This document shows positions 51,480-59,455 of a stretch of 64,000 nt of DNA, in pieces. How positions within the stretch are numbered: position 1 is the stretch's first letter; each line of letters begins with the position of its first letter. Below the pieces are notes generated by a model that saw only the letters and a program-made list of their open reading frames with translations, had not been told where the DNA came from and made no database searches. The DNA comes from Streptomyces flavotricini (GTDB lineage: Bacteria > Actinomycetota > Actinomycetes > Streptomycetales > Streptomycetaceae), in contig NZ_JAINUL010000001.1 of assembly GCF_020639365.1 (NCBI RefSeq), forward strand, positions 6,497,057-6,561,056, given 5' to 3'. The translations under genes were made by a program, and so were the position numbers.

Positions 51480-51496
51480 CCGCACGTACAGTGCGG
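51480..51496. promoter_or_regulatory. Palindrome CCGCAC-N5-GTGCGG at the amidohydrolase promoter
   Basis: A perfect dyad with 6-bp arms ends three bases before the ATG at 51500. Within it TACAGT (51487-51492) looks like a -10 element that would start transcription at the ATG, so the site may combine promoter and operator for a leaderless mRNA. Confidence 0.5.
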
Positions 51497-51499
51497 AAC

Positions 51500-52588
51500 A
51501 TGACCGATGACGTGCTGCATGTGAAGGGGCGTGTGCTCGTCGGACCCGACGACGCGCGCGACGAGCTCTGGGTGGTCGGCGGCCGGATCTCGTACGAACG
51601 CCCGCACGGGGCCCGCGAGATCACCACCGTGTCCGGGTGGGCCCTGCCCGGCCTGGTCGACGCGCACTGCCACGTGGGGCTCGACGCCCACGGCCCGGTC
51701 GACGCGGAGACCGCCGAACGCCAGGCCCTGACCGACCGCGACGCCGGCACCCTGCTCATCCGCGACGCCGGATCCCCCTCCGACACCCGCTGGATCGACG
51801 ACCGCGAGGACCTGCCGAAGATCATCAGGGCCGGCCGGCACATCGCCCGACCGCGCCGCTACATCCGCAACTTCGCCCACGAGATCGAGCCGGCCGACCT
51901 CGTCGCGTACGTGGGCCGTGAGGCGCGGCGCGGCGACGGCTGGGTGAAGCTGGTGGGGGACTGGATCGACCGCGAGGTCGGGGACCTCGCCCCCTGCTGG
52001 CCGCGGGCCGAGGTCGAGGCGGCCATCGCCGAGGCGCACCGGCTCGGCGCCCGGGTCACCGCGCACTGCTTCGCCGAGGACTCGCTGCGCGACCTCGTCG
52101 AGGCGGGCATCGACTGCGTCGAACACGCCACCGGGCTCACGGAGGACACCATCCCGCTGTTCGCGGAGCGCGGGGTGGCGATCGTCCCGACGCTCGTGAA
52201 CATCGCGACGTTCCCGAAGATGGCGGCGGGCGGCGAGGCCAAGTTCCCCCGCTGGTCGGCGCACATGAGGCGGTTGCACGAGCGCCGGTACGACACCGTG
52301 CGGGCCGCCTACGACGCGGGCATCGGCGTGTACGTCGGCACCGACGCGGGGGGTTCCCTGCCGCACGGCCTGGTCGCGGCCGAGGTCGCGGAGCTGGTGC
52401 GGGCCGGGATCCCGGCCCTGGAGGCGCTCTCGGCGACGACCTGGGCGGCGCGCGAGTGGCTCGGCAGGCCGGGCCTGTCCGAGGGGGCGCCGGCGGACCT
52501 GGTGGTCTACGACACCGACCCGCGGGCCGACGTACGGGCACTCGCGCAGCCGCGGCGGGTCGTCGTGAACGGCAAGGTCCGGGCCTGA
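51500..52588 (+). CDS. Amidohydrolase-family metal-dependent hydrolase
   Basis: A 362-residue TIM-barrel hydrolase of the amidohydrolase superfamily (dihydroorotase/imidazolonepropionase-like). The first metal site is HxH in LPGLVDAHCHVGLD; VKLVGDW supplies a possible carboxylated lysine; further histidines are in VTAHCFAED and CVEHATGL, and the catalytic Asp is in GVYVGTDAGGSLPHG. The closing GAPADLVVYDTDPRADV is typical. The substrate is unknown. It is divergent from the class V aminotransferase, has no ribosome binding site and is followed by a strong terminator. Confidence 0.88.
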   Translation: MTDDVLHVKGRVLVGPDDARDELWVVGGRISYERPHGAREITTVSGWALPGLVDAHCHVGLDAHGPVDAETAERQALTDRDAGTLLIRDAGSPSDTRWIDDREDLPKIIRAGRHIARPRRYIRNFAHEIEPADLVAYVGREARRGDGWVKLVGDWIDREVGDLAPCWPRAEVEAAIAEAHRLGARVTAHCFAEDSLRDLVEAGIDCVEHATGLTEDTIPLFAERGVAIVPTLVNIATFPKMAAGGEAKFPRWSAHMRRLHERRYDTVRAAYDAGIGVYVGTDAGGSLPHGLVAAEVAELVRAGIPALEALSATTWAAREWLGRPGLSEGAPADLVVYDTDPRADVRALAQPRRVVVNGKVRA

Positions 52589-52631
52589 GGGGCGAGTCGG
52601 CGCGCCGTGGGCACGCGGTTGACGCGTGCGT

Positions 52632-52683
52632 GACGCCGGTGCCCCGGCGGTCGTTGTGAATGGCCGCCCGGGGCACCGGCGTC
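52632..52683 (+). terminator. Terminator after the amidohydrolase gene
   Basis: A perfect 16-bp stem pairs 52632-52647 with 52668-52683 around a 20-nt loop, 44 bases after the stop. Confidence 0.85.
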
Positions 52684-52904
52684 GGCGTGTTCCCCACACC
52701 TGTGTGGCGGAAAAGAACTCCCGTTCCTTGTGATGCGCAGTTAATCGAATACGTGCATGGAAACCACCCTTTGGGGTGAACTCACCTCAGGTCGTCGCCC
52801 GTTCACTCTCCGTGCGTAAGGATTCCCAGGGTTAGAGGCCGTCGGCGCGCGATGTCCCCCATTGGCGGCGCGACGGCTCCCATCTCCCCGGGGGTTCCAC
52901 CACC
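52684..52904. promoter_or_regulatory. Upstream region of the LAETG protein with several inverted repeats
   Basis: With the terminator this spacer is 316 bases and holds no other gene. It contains CACAC-CT-GTGTG (52695-52706) and GGTGA-AC-TCACC (52775-52786), and an AT-rich stretch around 52735-52755 where a promoter could lie. The regulator is unknown. Confidence 0.5.
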
Positions 52905-53828
52905 TTGAACAGCAACGCCTTCCGCATGCCCGCAGCCGTCCTGATCGCCACGGGGGCGGTCGCCCTGCTCACCGCTCCGCCCGCCTTCGCCACCGGAGGA
53001 AACGGGTCCACCGGCGGGGGCGAGGGCAAGGCCGGAGCGGTCGTCCTGCGCGCCGGACTCGACGTGGGCCTGCTCAACAAGACCGTCCACGTGCCGCTGA
53101 CGACCACTCTCAACGAGGTCAGCGCACCGGCGACGGCGCAGAAGACCGCCCTGGCCGTCACCCTGGACGGGGTCGAGGGAGGGAAGCCGGTGAGCGTGCT
53201 GCGCGCGGACGTGGCCACCTCCAAGGCCACCGCCGACAAGAACCGCGCCGAGGCGGAGGCCAATCTGGCCAACGCCAAGGTGCACGTGCCGGGGCTGCCG
53301 GAGCTCTCCCTGATCCAGGTGGAGAAGGTCACCTCGAAGGCGGTGTGCGAGGCGGGCAAGAAGCCGGTGGCCACCTCGAACGTGCTCGGGTCGGTGACCG
53401 TGCTCGGCAAGAAGGTCACCCTCTCGGCGGGCGGCCCGACCAAGGTCGAGATCCCCAAGGTCGGCATGGTCGCCCTGGAGCTCTCCGGCACTCAGACCAC
53501 CTCCACCACGGCCGCCGCGGCCGCGCTCCGGCTGAAGGTGTCCGTGAACCCGCTGGACCTGAACGTGGCCCAGGTCGAGGGCGAGATCGTGCTCGCCGAG
53601 GCGCACTGCGAATCCCCGGCCGGGGCGCCGGCGCCCGAGCCCTCGGCGAAGCCCGACATCAAGGCGCAGACGGCGGCCTCCGGGACCGGCGCGGCCGTCA
53701 CCACCAACGCCGACCTGGCCGAGACCGGCGCCGGTTCGGCGACCCCGTACGTCGCGGGCGGCGCGCTGGTCCTGCTCGGCATCGGGGCGGCCGCGCTGGT
53801 GGTGACCCGGCGCGGCCGCACCTCGTGA
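52905..53828 (+). CDS. LAETG-anchored surface protein (SCO1860-like)
   Basis: A 307-residue cell-wall protein. It has a signal peptide (about residues 1-30, ending AFATGG), a Val/Ala/Lys-rich mature domain with two cysteine-containing segments (KAVCEAG, EAHCESP), a Pro/Ala-rich spacer, and the sortase signal LAETG at residues 271-275 followed by a hydrophobic helix and TRRGRTS. Sortase E of Streptomyces recognises LAxTG. I know this as the SCO1860-type family; its function is unknown. The start is TTG at 52905, rare, but needed for the signal peptide; ATG is available only at codon 8. Confidence 0.85.
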   Translation: MNSNAFRMPAAVLIATGAVALLTAPPAFATGGNGSTGGGEGKAGAVVLRAGLDVGLLNKTVHVPLTTTLNEVSAPATAQKTALAVTLDGVEGGKPVSVLRADVATSKATADKNRAEAEANLANAKVHVPGLPELSLIQVEKVTSKAVCEAGKKPVATSNVLGSVTVLGKKVTLSAGGPTKVEIPKVGMVALELSGTQTTSTTAAAAALRLKVSVNPLDLNVAQVEGEIVLAEAHCESPAGAPAPEPSAKPDIKAQTAASGTGAAVTTNADLAETGAGSATPYVAGGALVLLGIGAAALVVTRRGRTS

Positions 53829-53855
53829 CCCTGCGGAAGGCGGCGCCGCGACCGC

Positions 53856-55094
53856 TCAGCGGGTGGCGCGCTCCAGGCCCTGCTTGTCCGCTCCGCGCGA
53901 GAGCACGGCCTCGCTGACCTGCTTGTCGACGGCGGAGTACGCGGACTTCGCGGCTGCCCCGAGCCCGGAGTCGGTGGCGGCGCAGGAGGTGCACACGACG
54001 CGGAACGGCGCGTTCGTGTCCGAGTACTGCGTGAGGTACTCGGCCTTGGTCACGTCCCAGCGGCCGGGGTGGGCGGCCGCCGGGGTGAAGGTGAAGCGCG
54101 GGATCGAGGACATGTTGCCGCGCGCCTTGTCGGCCTCGTAGAAGCTGGCGATCTGGTCGCCCATGCCGAACACGACCCACGTGCCGTTGATCTTCTCGTA
54201 GGGCTGCGGCACGTGGTTGTGCGTCCCGATGATCAGATCGATGTCGGGGAGCCCGTCCGGGCCGCGCGAGGCGGTCAGCGCCTGCGCCAGGTCCCGCTGC
54301 TGCTGGTCGGGCGCCGTCTGCCACTCGGTGCCCCAGTGGACGCTGAGGAGGACCACGTTCGCGCCGGCCGCCCGGGCCGCGCGGGCGTCGGCGATGATCC
54401 GGTTCTGGTCGATCAGGTTCACGGACCAGGGCTTGCCGGCCGGGACCGGGATCCCGTTCGTTCCGTACGTGTAGTCCAGCTGGGCGACCTTGGCGCCGCC
54501 GGCGGAGAGCACCGCCGGGGCCTTGGCCTCATCGGCGCTGCGGGCCGAGCCGACGTGTTTGATGCCGACGCGGTCGAGGTGTCCCAGGGTGCGGACGAGG
54601 CCGTCGTAGCCGTCGTCCAGGGTGTGGTTCGAGCCGGTCGAGCAGCTGTCGTACCCGGCGTCCTTCAGGGCGTCGGCCAGCTGGTGCGGGGCCTTGAAGG
54701 CGGGGTATCCGGTGTAGGGGCCGCCGGGCCGGCCGTACGGTATCTCGTGGTGGCATATCGCCAGGTCGGCGGCGGCCACCAGGGGTTTGACACCGGCGAG
54801 TATCTTCCGGAAGTCATGGCTCTCGCCGCTGCCCCGGGCGTCGTCCGCGGCCCGCTGGACGATCGAGGGGTACGGGATGATGTCGCCGGTCGCGACCAGC
54901 GTGAACGGCTTGGCGCCGGCGGGCGCGGTGGGGCTCGCCTTGCCCCGGCCCGCTGTGTCCTGCCCGGGCTTGGCCCGGAACCTCTGCTCGCCGGCGTCCT
55001 TGCCGTGGTCGAGCAGGCTCGGCAGGGCGAGGATCCCGCCGGCTATGGCCGCCACCGCGGCCACGGCCACGGCCGTCGTGACTGATGTCTTCAT
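53856..55094 (-). CDS. CapA-family protein (poly-gamma-glutamate capsule biosynthesis-like)
   Basis: A 412-residue protein with one N-terminal hydrophobic helix (about residues 5-25), then a calcineurin-like metallophosphoesterase-type CapA domain: VATGDIIPYPSIVQRAAD, LAICHHEIPYG, SCSTGSNHTLDDGYDGL, VVLLSVHWGTEW and LIIGTHNHVPQPYEKINGTWVVFGMGD. CapA proteins are tied to poly-glutamate export in Bacillus, yet no capBC genes are near, so here the substrate is unknown. It is probably an extracytoplasmic hydrolase anchored in the membrane. Two cysteines in RVVCTSCAATD near the end could form a disulfide. Confidence 0.87.
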   Translation of the reverse strand: MKTSVTTAVAVAAVAAIAGGILALPSLLDHGKDAGEQRFRAKPGQDTAGRGKASPTAPAGAKPFTLVATGDIIPYPSIVQRAADDARGSGESHDFRKILAGVKPLVAAADLAICHHEIPYGRPGGPYTGYPAFKAPHQLADALKDAGYDSCSTGSNHTLDDGYDGLVRTLGHLDRVGIKHVGSARSADEAKAPAVLSAGGAKVAQLDYTYGTNGIPVPAGKPWSVNLIDQNRIIADARAARAAGANVVLLSVHWGTEWQTAPDQQQRDLAQALTASRGPDGLPDIDLIIGTHNHVPQPYEKINGTWVVFGMGDQIASFYEADKARGNMSSIPRFTFTPAAAHPGRWDVTKAEYLTQYSDTNAPFRVVCTSCAATDSGLGAAAKSAYSAVDKQVSEAVLSRGADKQGLERATR

Positions 55095-55213
55095 TCCGGT
55101 CCCCCCGGGGCTTCCCTGCTGATGCGGAGATCATCGCCTACCTCCACCCGGCCCGCCAACGGAGCCAGAGCCTCCGGATAGTGGCGCCACCACGGGCCGG
55201 TGTGCCGCCCGGA

Positions 55214-56644
55214 TCAGCGAGCCGTCAGCGCCAGGGCGTGGTCCAGAGCCTGCAGGAGCCGGCCCGTCGTGGCCCGGTCGCGGACCGCCAGCCGGAGCCA
55301 GGAGGAGTCCAGCCCCGGGAAGGTGTCCCCGCGGCGGACCGCGAAGCCGAGGGCGCGCAGCCGCGTGCGGACCTCCGCTCCGCCCGCCACCCGGATCAGG
55401 ACGAACGGCCCCTCGGCCACCCCCGACACACTGATCTCCTCGAACTCCGCGAGCCCCGCCAGCAGATGGGCCCGGTCCACCGCGATCTGCCGGGCCGCGT
55501 CCTGCGCCTGCGCCAGCGCCGCCGGGGCCACGCACGCCTCCGCCGCCACCAGGGCCGGCGTCGACACCGGCCACAGCGGCTGCGCCGCCGCCAGCTTCGC
55601 GATCACCCGCGGTTCGGCCAGCACGTAGCCGATCCGCAGCCCCGCCAGCCCCCACGTCTTGGTCAGGCTCCGCAGCACCACCAGCCCCGGCACGTCCGTC
55701 CGCCCGGCCAGCGCCTCCCGCTCGCCCGGGACCGCGTCCATGAACGCCTCGTCCACGACCAGGATCCGGCCCGGCCGGGCCAGCGCGGTCAGCACCGCCG
55801 CCGGATGCAGGACCGACGTCGGGTTGGTCGGATTGCCGACGATCACCAGGTCCGCGTCCTGCGGTACCGCCTGCGGGTCCAGCCGGAACCCGTCCGCCGC
55901 CCGCAGCACCACCCGCTCCACCGTGTGCCCGGCGTCGCGCAGCGCCGCCTCCGGCTCCGTGAACTGGGGGTGCACCACCACCGGCCGCCGGGCGCCCAGG
56001 GCCCGCGCGATCAGTACGAACGCCTCCGCGGCCCCCGCCGTCAACAGCACCCGATCGGCCGGCAGCCCGTGCCGAGCCGCCACCGCCGCGCGGGCCGACC
56101 GCCCGTCGGGGTACGCGGAGAGACCGTCGAGCGAAGCCGCGATGCGCTGCTTGAGCCAGTCCGGCGGGGTGTGCGCCCGTACGTTGACCGCGAGGTCCAC
56201 CAGCGCGCCGCCGTCGCCGCGCACCTCCGCGTCCCCGTGATGGCGCAGGTCGTGCGGCTGTGCCGTGGCCACGGCACAGGTCGCCGCCACCGACCGGCGC
56301 TTCGGTACGAGCAGCTCCCCGCCGCCCGCGAGCGCCGCGGCCTCCGCCACCGAAGGGGTCCCGGCGGCGCCCTGCACCACGTCGGAGGGGTGCGGGACGC
56401 AGATGCCCGCCAGTTTCTCGGCGGGATAGCTGAGCAGGGGCACGCCGAAACGTTCCGCCGCGCCCGCTATCCCCGCCTCGCCCGCCTTCGACTCCACCGT
56501 GGCCAGCGCCTTCACCGCCCCGGCGGCCAGCCCGGCCCCGCGCAGCGTTTCCTCGACGAGGGCGCAGACCTCCGCCACGGACACCCCCGCGCGTCCGCCG
56601 ACCCCGACCACCAGCTGCGTCGCGTACTCGCCCACCGGGATCAT
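55214..56644 (-). CDS. cobC: CbiG C-domain fused to CobC-type aminotransferase (cobalamin biosynthesis)
   Basis: A 476-residue fusion. Residues 1-125 match the C-terminal domain of CbiG/CobE (LVVGVGGRAGVSVAEVCALVEETL, then LATVESKAGEAGI and VPLLSYPAEKLAG). Residues 140-476 are a fold-type I PLP enzyme like CobC/CobD threonine-phosphate decarboxylase, with NPTNPT at 271-276, VVDEAFMD and the PLP lysine K329 in LRSLTKTWGLAGLRIGY. The second domain should supply or attach the aminopropanol arm; the first joins ring-contraction chemistry. The ATG at 56644 is the first of the CbiG domain. It is separated from the main cob cluster by one transporter gene. Confidence 0.88.
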   Translation of the reverse strand: MIPVGEYATQLVVGVGGRAGVSVAEVCALVEETLRGAGLAAGAVKALATVESKAGEAGIAGAAERFGVPLLSYPAEKLAGICVPHPSDVVQGAAGTPSVAEAAALAGGGELLVPKRRSVAATCAVATAQPHDLRHHGDAEVRGDGGALVDLAVNVRAHTPPDWLKQRIAASLDGLSAYPDGRSARAAVAARHGLPADRVLLTAGAAEAFVLIARALGARRPVVVHPQFTEPEAALRDAGHTVERVVLRAADGFRLDPQAVPQDADLVIVGNPTNPTSVLHPAAVLTALARPGRILVVDEAFMDAVPGEREALAGRTDVPGLVVLRSLTKTWGLAGLRIGYVLAEPRVIAKLAAAQPLWPVSTPALVAAEACVAPAALAQAQDAARQIAVDRAHLLAGLAEFEEISVSGVAEGPFVLIRVAGGAEVRTRLRALGFAVRRGDTFPGLDSSWLRLAVRDRATTGRLLQALDHALALTAR

Positions 56645-56730
56645 GCCCCCTCCGTAGTCGTCAATGGATCGTGTTCCGTCGCCCGCGCGCACACGTGCGT
56701 ACGGGGCGACGAGTCGGTATTCAGGGGCAC

Positions 56731-57456
56731 ATGGCCGTGATCGTGGCGCTGGGCGCGTTCCTGATGACCCTGGCGGGCGGGTGGACGGCGCAACGCGTCA
56801 CCGACCGCCGCCACCTCGTGCTGGGCCTGGCCGGCGGGCTGATGCTCGGCGTCGTGGGCCTCGACCTGCTGCCGGAGTCGCTGCACGCGGCCGGCCGCAA
56901 GGTGTTCGGCGTGCCGCTCGCCCTGCTGCTCTTCGTGGCCGGGTTCCTGATCGCGCACGTCGTGGAACGCCTGCTGGCGGTACGGCAGGCCGCGCACGGC
57001 GCCGAGAACGGGGCCCGCGTACCCGAGGTCGGGCTGACGGCGGCCTCGGCGATGGTCGGCCACAGCTTCGCCGACGGCGTGGCACTGGGCGCCGCCTTCC
57101 AGGTCGGCGGCGGGATGGGCGTGGCCGTGTCGCTGGCCGTCATCACGCACGACTTCGCCGACGGGTTCAACACGTACACGCTCACCCGGCTCTACGGGAA
57201 CGCCCGCCGCAAGGCCCTGATGATGCTCTTCGCGGACGCCGTGGCCCCGGTGCTGGGCGCGGTGTCCACTTTGCTGTTCACCCTTCCGGAGGAACCGCTG
57301 GGGGCGTACCTCGGGTTCTTCGGCGGAGCCCTGCTGTACCTGGCGGCCGCCGAGATCCTGCCGGAGGCGCACCACAAACACCCCGCCCTGTCCACGCTGA
57401 TGTGCACGGTGGGCGGAGTGGCCGGGATCTGGCTGGTGGTGGGCCTCGCGGACTGA
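56731..57456 (+). CDS. ZIP-family metal transporter-like membrane protein
   Basis: A 241-residue integral membrane protein with about seven to eight helices. Helix motifs GHSFADGVALGAAFQVG and THDFADGFNTYTLTRL hold the His/Asp/Gly pattern of the ZIP metal-binding helices, and PEAHHKHP lies in a histidine-rich loop. It sits on the plus strand within the minus-strand cobalamin genes and ends two bases before the cobB stop. Cobalt, zinc or nickel could be the cargo; cobalt is attractive from context but unproven. Confidence 0.78.
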   Translation: MAVIVALGAFLMTLAGGWTAQRVTDRRHLVLGLAGGLMLGVVGLDLLPESLHAAGRKVFGVPLALLLFVAGFLIAHVVERLLAVRQAAHGAENGARVPEVGLTAASAMVGHSFADGVALGAAFQVGGGMGVAVSLAVITHDFADGFNTYTLTRLYGNARRKALMMLFADAVAPVLGAVSTLLFTLPEEPLGAYLGFFGGALLYLAAAEILPEAHHKHPALSTLMCTVGGVAGIWLVVGLAD

Positions 57457-57458
57457 AC

Positions 57459-58859
57459 TCACCTGGCCCGCGCCGCGGCTTCCGCGAACCGGAGGGCCAC
57501 GGAGGGCTCCGCCGCCCAGTGCGTGTGCAGGTAACTGGCGTGCACGCCCTGCCGTACGAAGCCCTCGACCCGGCGCTCGGGGTGCGTGAAGCCCCACGCG
57601 GGGGCGGAGCCCGCGCCGGGCTCGATCACCGTGCGGTGGAACTCGTGGCCGCGCAGCCGGGTGCCGGTGACGGCGAGGGCGCTGTCCGACACCGCGACGG
57701 CCTCGCGGTAGCCGAGGGTCAGCCGCTCCGACATCCGCGCGTCGGCGTCGAGGACCCCGCACATGGGCTTGCCGTCCAGCGAGCGGGCCAGGTACAGCAG
57801 CCCGGCGCACTCGGCGGCGACGGGCCCGCCGGTCTCCGCGAAGGCCGCGACGGCCTTGCGCAGCGGCGCGTTGGCGGCGAGCTCGGGGGCGTACACCTCG
57901 GGGAACCCGCCGCCGATCACCAGGCCGGTGGTTGCGTCGGGCAGAGCCTCGTCCCGGAGCGGGTCGAAGGTGACGACCTCCGCCCCGGCGGCGGTGAGCA
58001 GCTCGGCGTGCTCGGCGTAGGAGAACGTGAACGCCGGTCCGCCCGCGACGGCGATGACGGGCCGCGGCCCGGAGCCCCCGGCGCCCGGCGCCGGCGGGGC
58101 CGCGACACCTCGGGGTATCAGAGCCCGCTCCGGCGACCACGGCTCACACTCCAACGCAGGGGCGGTCCGTGCCAGGGCCATCAGGGCCTCCAGATCACAG
58201 CCCGCCCGGACCTGGTCCGCCAGGGCGGCGACGGAGGACAGGGCGTCCGAGCGCCGCTCCGCGACGGGGACCAGCCCGAGGTGGCGCGAGGGCGCGGCCA
58301 CCTGCGGGGCCCGCCGCAAGACGCCGAGCACCGGCATCCCGGCCTCCTCCAGCGCCTCCCGCAGCATCGCCTCGTGCCGGTCGGAGCCGACCTTGTTCAA
58401 GATCACGCCCCCCAGCCGCACCTGCGGGTCGAACGAGGCGAAGCCGTGCACCAGCGCCGCCACCGACCGCGACTGCGACGAGGCGTCGACCACCAGCACC
58501 ACCGGCGCCCGCAGCAACTTCGCGACCTGCGCCGTCGACGCCAGCTCACCCCGCCCCGCGGCCCCGTCGTACAGGCCCATCACGCCCTCGACGATCGCGA
58601 GATCGCATCCCGAGGCCCCGTGCGCGAACAGCGGTGCGACCAGCTCCGGCCCGCACATGAACGCGTCCAGGTTGCGCCCGGGCCGCCCCGTGGCCAGCGC
58701 GTGGTAACCGGGGTCGATGTAGTCGGGCCCGGCCTTGTGCGGGGACACGGCGAGGCCGCGCTCCGAGAAGGCCGCCATCAGACCCGTGGCGACGGTGGTC
58801 TTGCCGCTGCCGGAGGACGGCGCGGCGATGACCAGCCGGGGGATGGGGAGCGAGGTCAC
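57459..58859 (-). CDS. cobB: Cobyrinic acid a,c-diamide synthase
   Basis: Glutamine-dependent amidotransferase that amidates side chains a and c of the corrin ring. It has 466 residues. The ATP loop SSGSGKTTVATGL is at residues 15-27; HKAGPDYIDPGYH and VEGVMGLYDG are characteristic of the CobB/CbiA synthetase domain. The C-terminal GATase domain has the Cys nucleophile C351 in AAECAGLLYLA, and the later HEFHRTVIEPG. The start is GTG at 58859 overlapping the cobO stop (GTGA); another GTG lies one codon upstream. It ends the cob operon. Confidence 0.94.
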   Translation of the reverse strand: MTSLPIPRLVIAAPSSGSGKTTVATGLMAAFSERGLAVSPHKAGPDYIDPGYHALATGRPGRNLDAFMCGPELVAPLFAHGASGCDLAIVEGVMGLYDGAAGRGELASTAQVAKLLRAPVVLVVDASSQSRSVAALVHGFASFDPQVRLGGVILNKVGSDRHEAMLREALEEAGMPVLGVLRRAPQVAAPSRHLGLVPVAERRSDALSSVAALADQVRAGCDLEALMALARTAPALECEPWSPERALIPRGVAAPPAPGAGGSGPRPVIAVAGGPAFTFSYAEHAELLTAAGAEVVTFDPLRDEALPDATTGLVIGGGFPEVYAPELAANAPLRKAVAAFAETGGPVAAECAGLLYLARSLDGKPMCGVLDADARMSERLTLGYREAVAVSDSALAVTGTRLRGHEFHRTVIEPGAGSAPAWGFTHPERRVEGFVRQGVHASYLHTHWAAEPSVALRFAEAAARAR

Positions 58860-59455
58860 CACTCGATGCCCTTCTGGCCCTTCTGGCCGGCGTCCATCGG
58901 GTGCTTGACCTTGGTCATCTCCGTGACCAGGTCCGCGAACTCCACCAGCTTCTGCGGCGCGTTGCGCCCCGTGATCACCACGTGCTGGGTGCCGGGCCGG
59001 TTCCGCAGCACCTCGATGACCTCGTCGACGTCGATCCAGCCCCAGTGCATCGGGTACGCGAACTCGTCCAGCACGTACAGCTTGTGCGTCTCGGCGGCCA
59101 GATCGCGCTTGACCTGCTCCCAGCCCTCCTTGGCCGCCTGCTCGTTGTCGAGCTGCGCGTCGCGCTGGACCCAGGACCAGCCCTCGCCCATCTTGTGCCA
59201 GACGACCGAGCCGCCCTCGCCGGAGGCACCGAGCACCTTCAGCGCGTTCTCCTCGCCGACCTTCCACTTCGCCGACTTGACGAACTGGAACACCCCGATC
59301 GGCCAGCCCTGGTTCCAGGCGCGCAGCGCCAGCCCGAAGGCCGCCGTCGACTTGCCCTTGCCCGGGCCGGTGTGGACGAAGACGAGCGGGCGGTTGCGGC
59401 GCTGGCGCGTCGTGAGTCCGTCGTCCGGAACGACGGTCGGCTGTCCCTGCGGCAT
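58856..59455 (-). CDS. cobO: Cob(I)yrinic acid a,c-diamide adenosyltransferase
   Basis: Attaches the 5'-deoxyadenosyl group from ATP to the cobalt. It has 199 residues of the CobA/CobO type, with the inverted P-loop GPGKGKST at residues 30-37, VFQFVKSAKWKVGEE, KLYVLDEFAYPMHWGWI and VITGRNAPQKLVEFADLVTEM. It shares one base with the upstream chelatase gene (TAATG) and overlaps cobB, so the three are coupled. Confidence 0.96.
   Translation of the reverse strand: MPQGQPTVVPDDGLTTRQRRNRPLVFVHTGPGKGKSTAAFGLALRAWNQGWPIGVFQFVKSAKWKVGEENALKVLGASGEGGSVVWHKMGEGWSWVQRDAQLDNEQAAKEGWEQVKRDLAAETHKLYVLDEFAYPMHWGWIDVDEVIEVLRNRPGTQHVVITGRNAPQKLVEFADLVTEMTKVKHPMDAGQKGQKGIEW

Noticed and set aside
51421..52699. 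Upstream extension of the aminotransferase frame on the minus strand
   Set aside because: It runs through the divergent amidohydrolase; the conserved aminotransferase sequence begins at the GTG at 51421.
56645..56730. Possible cobalamin riboswitch before the CbiG-CobC gene
   Set aside because: The spacer is only 86 bases and shows no B12-box-like GCCACTG or the expected paired elements; the cobQ-chelatase gap of 76 bases is also too short.
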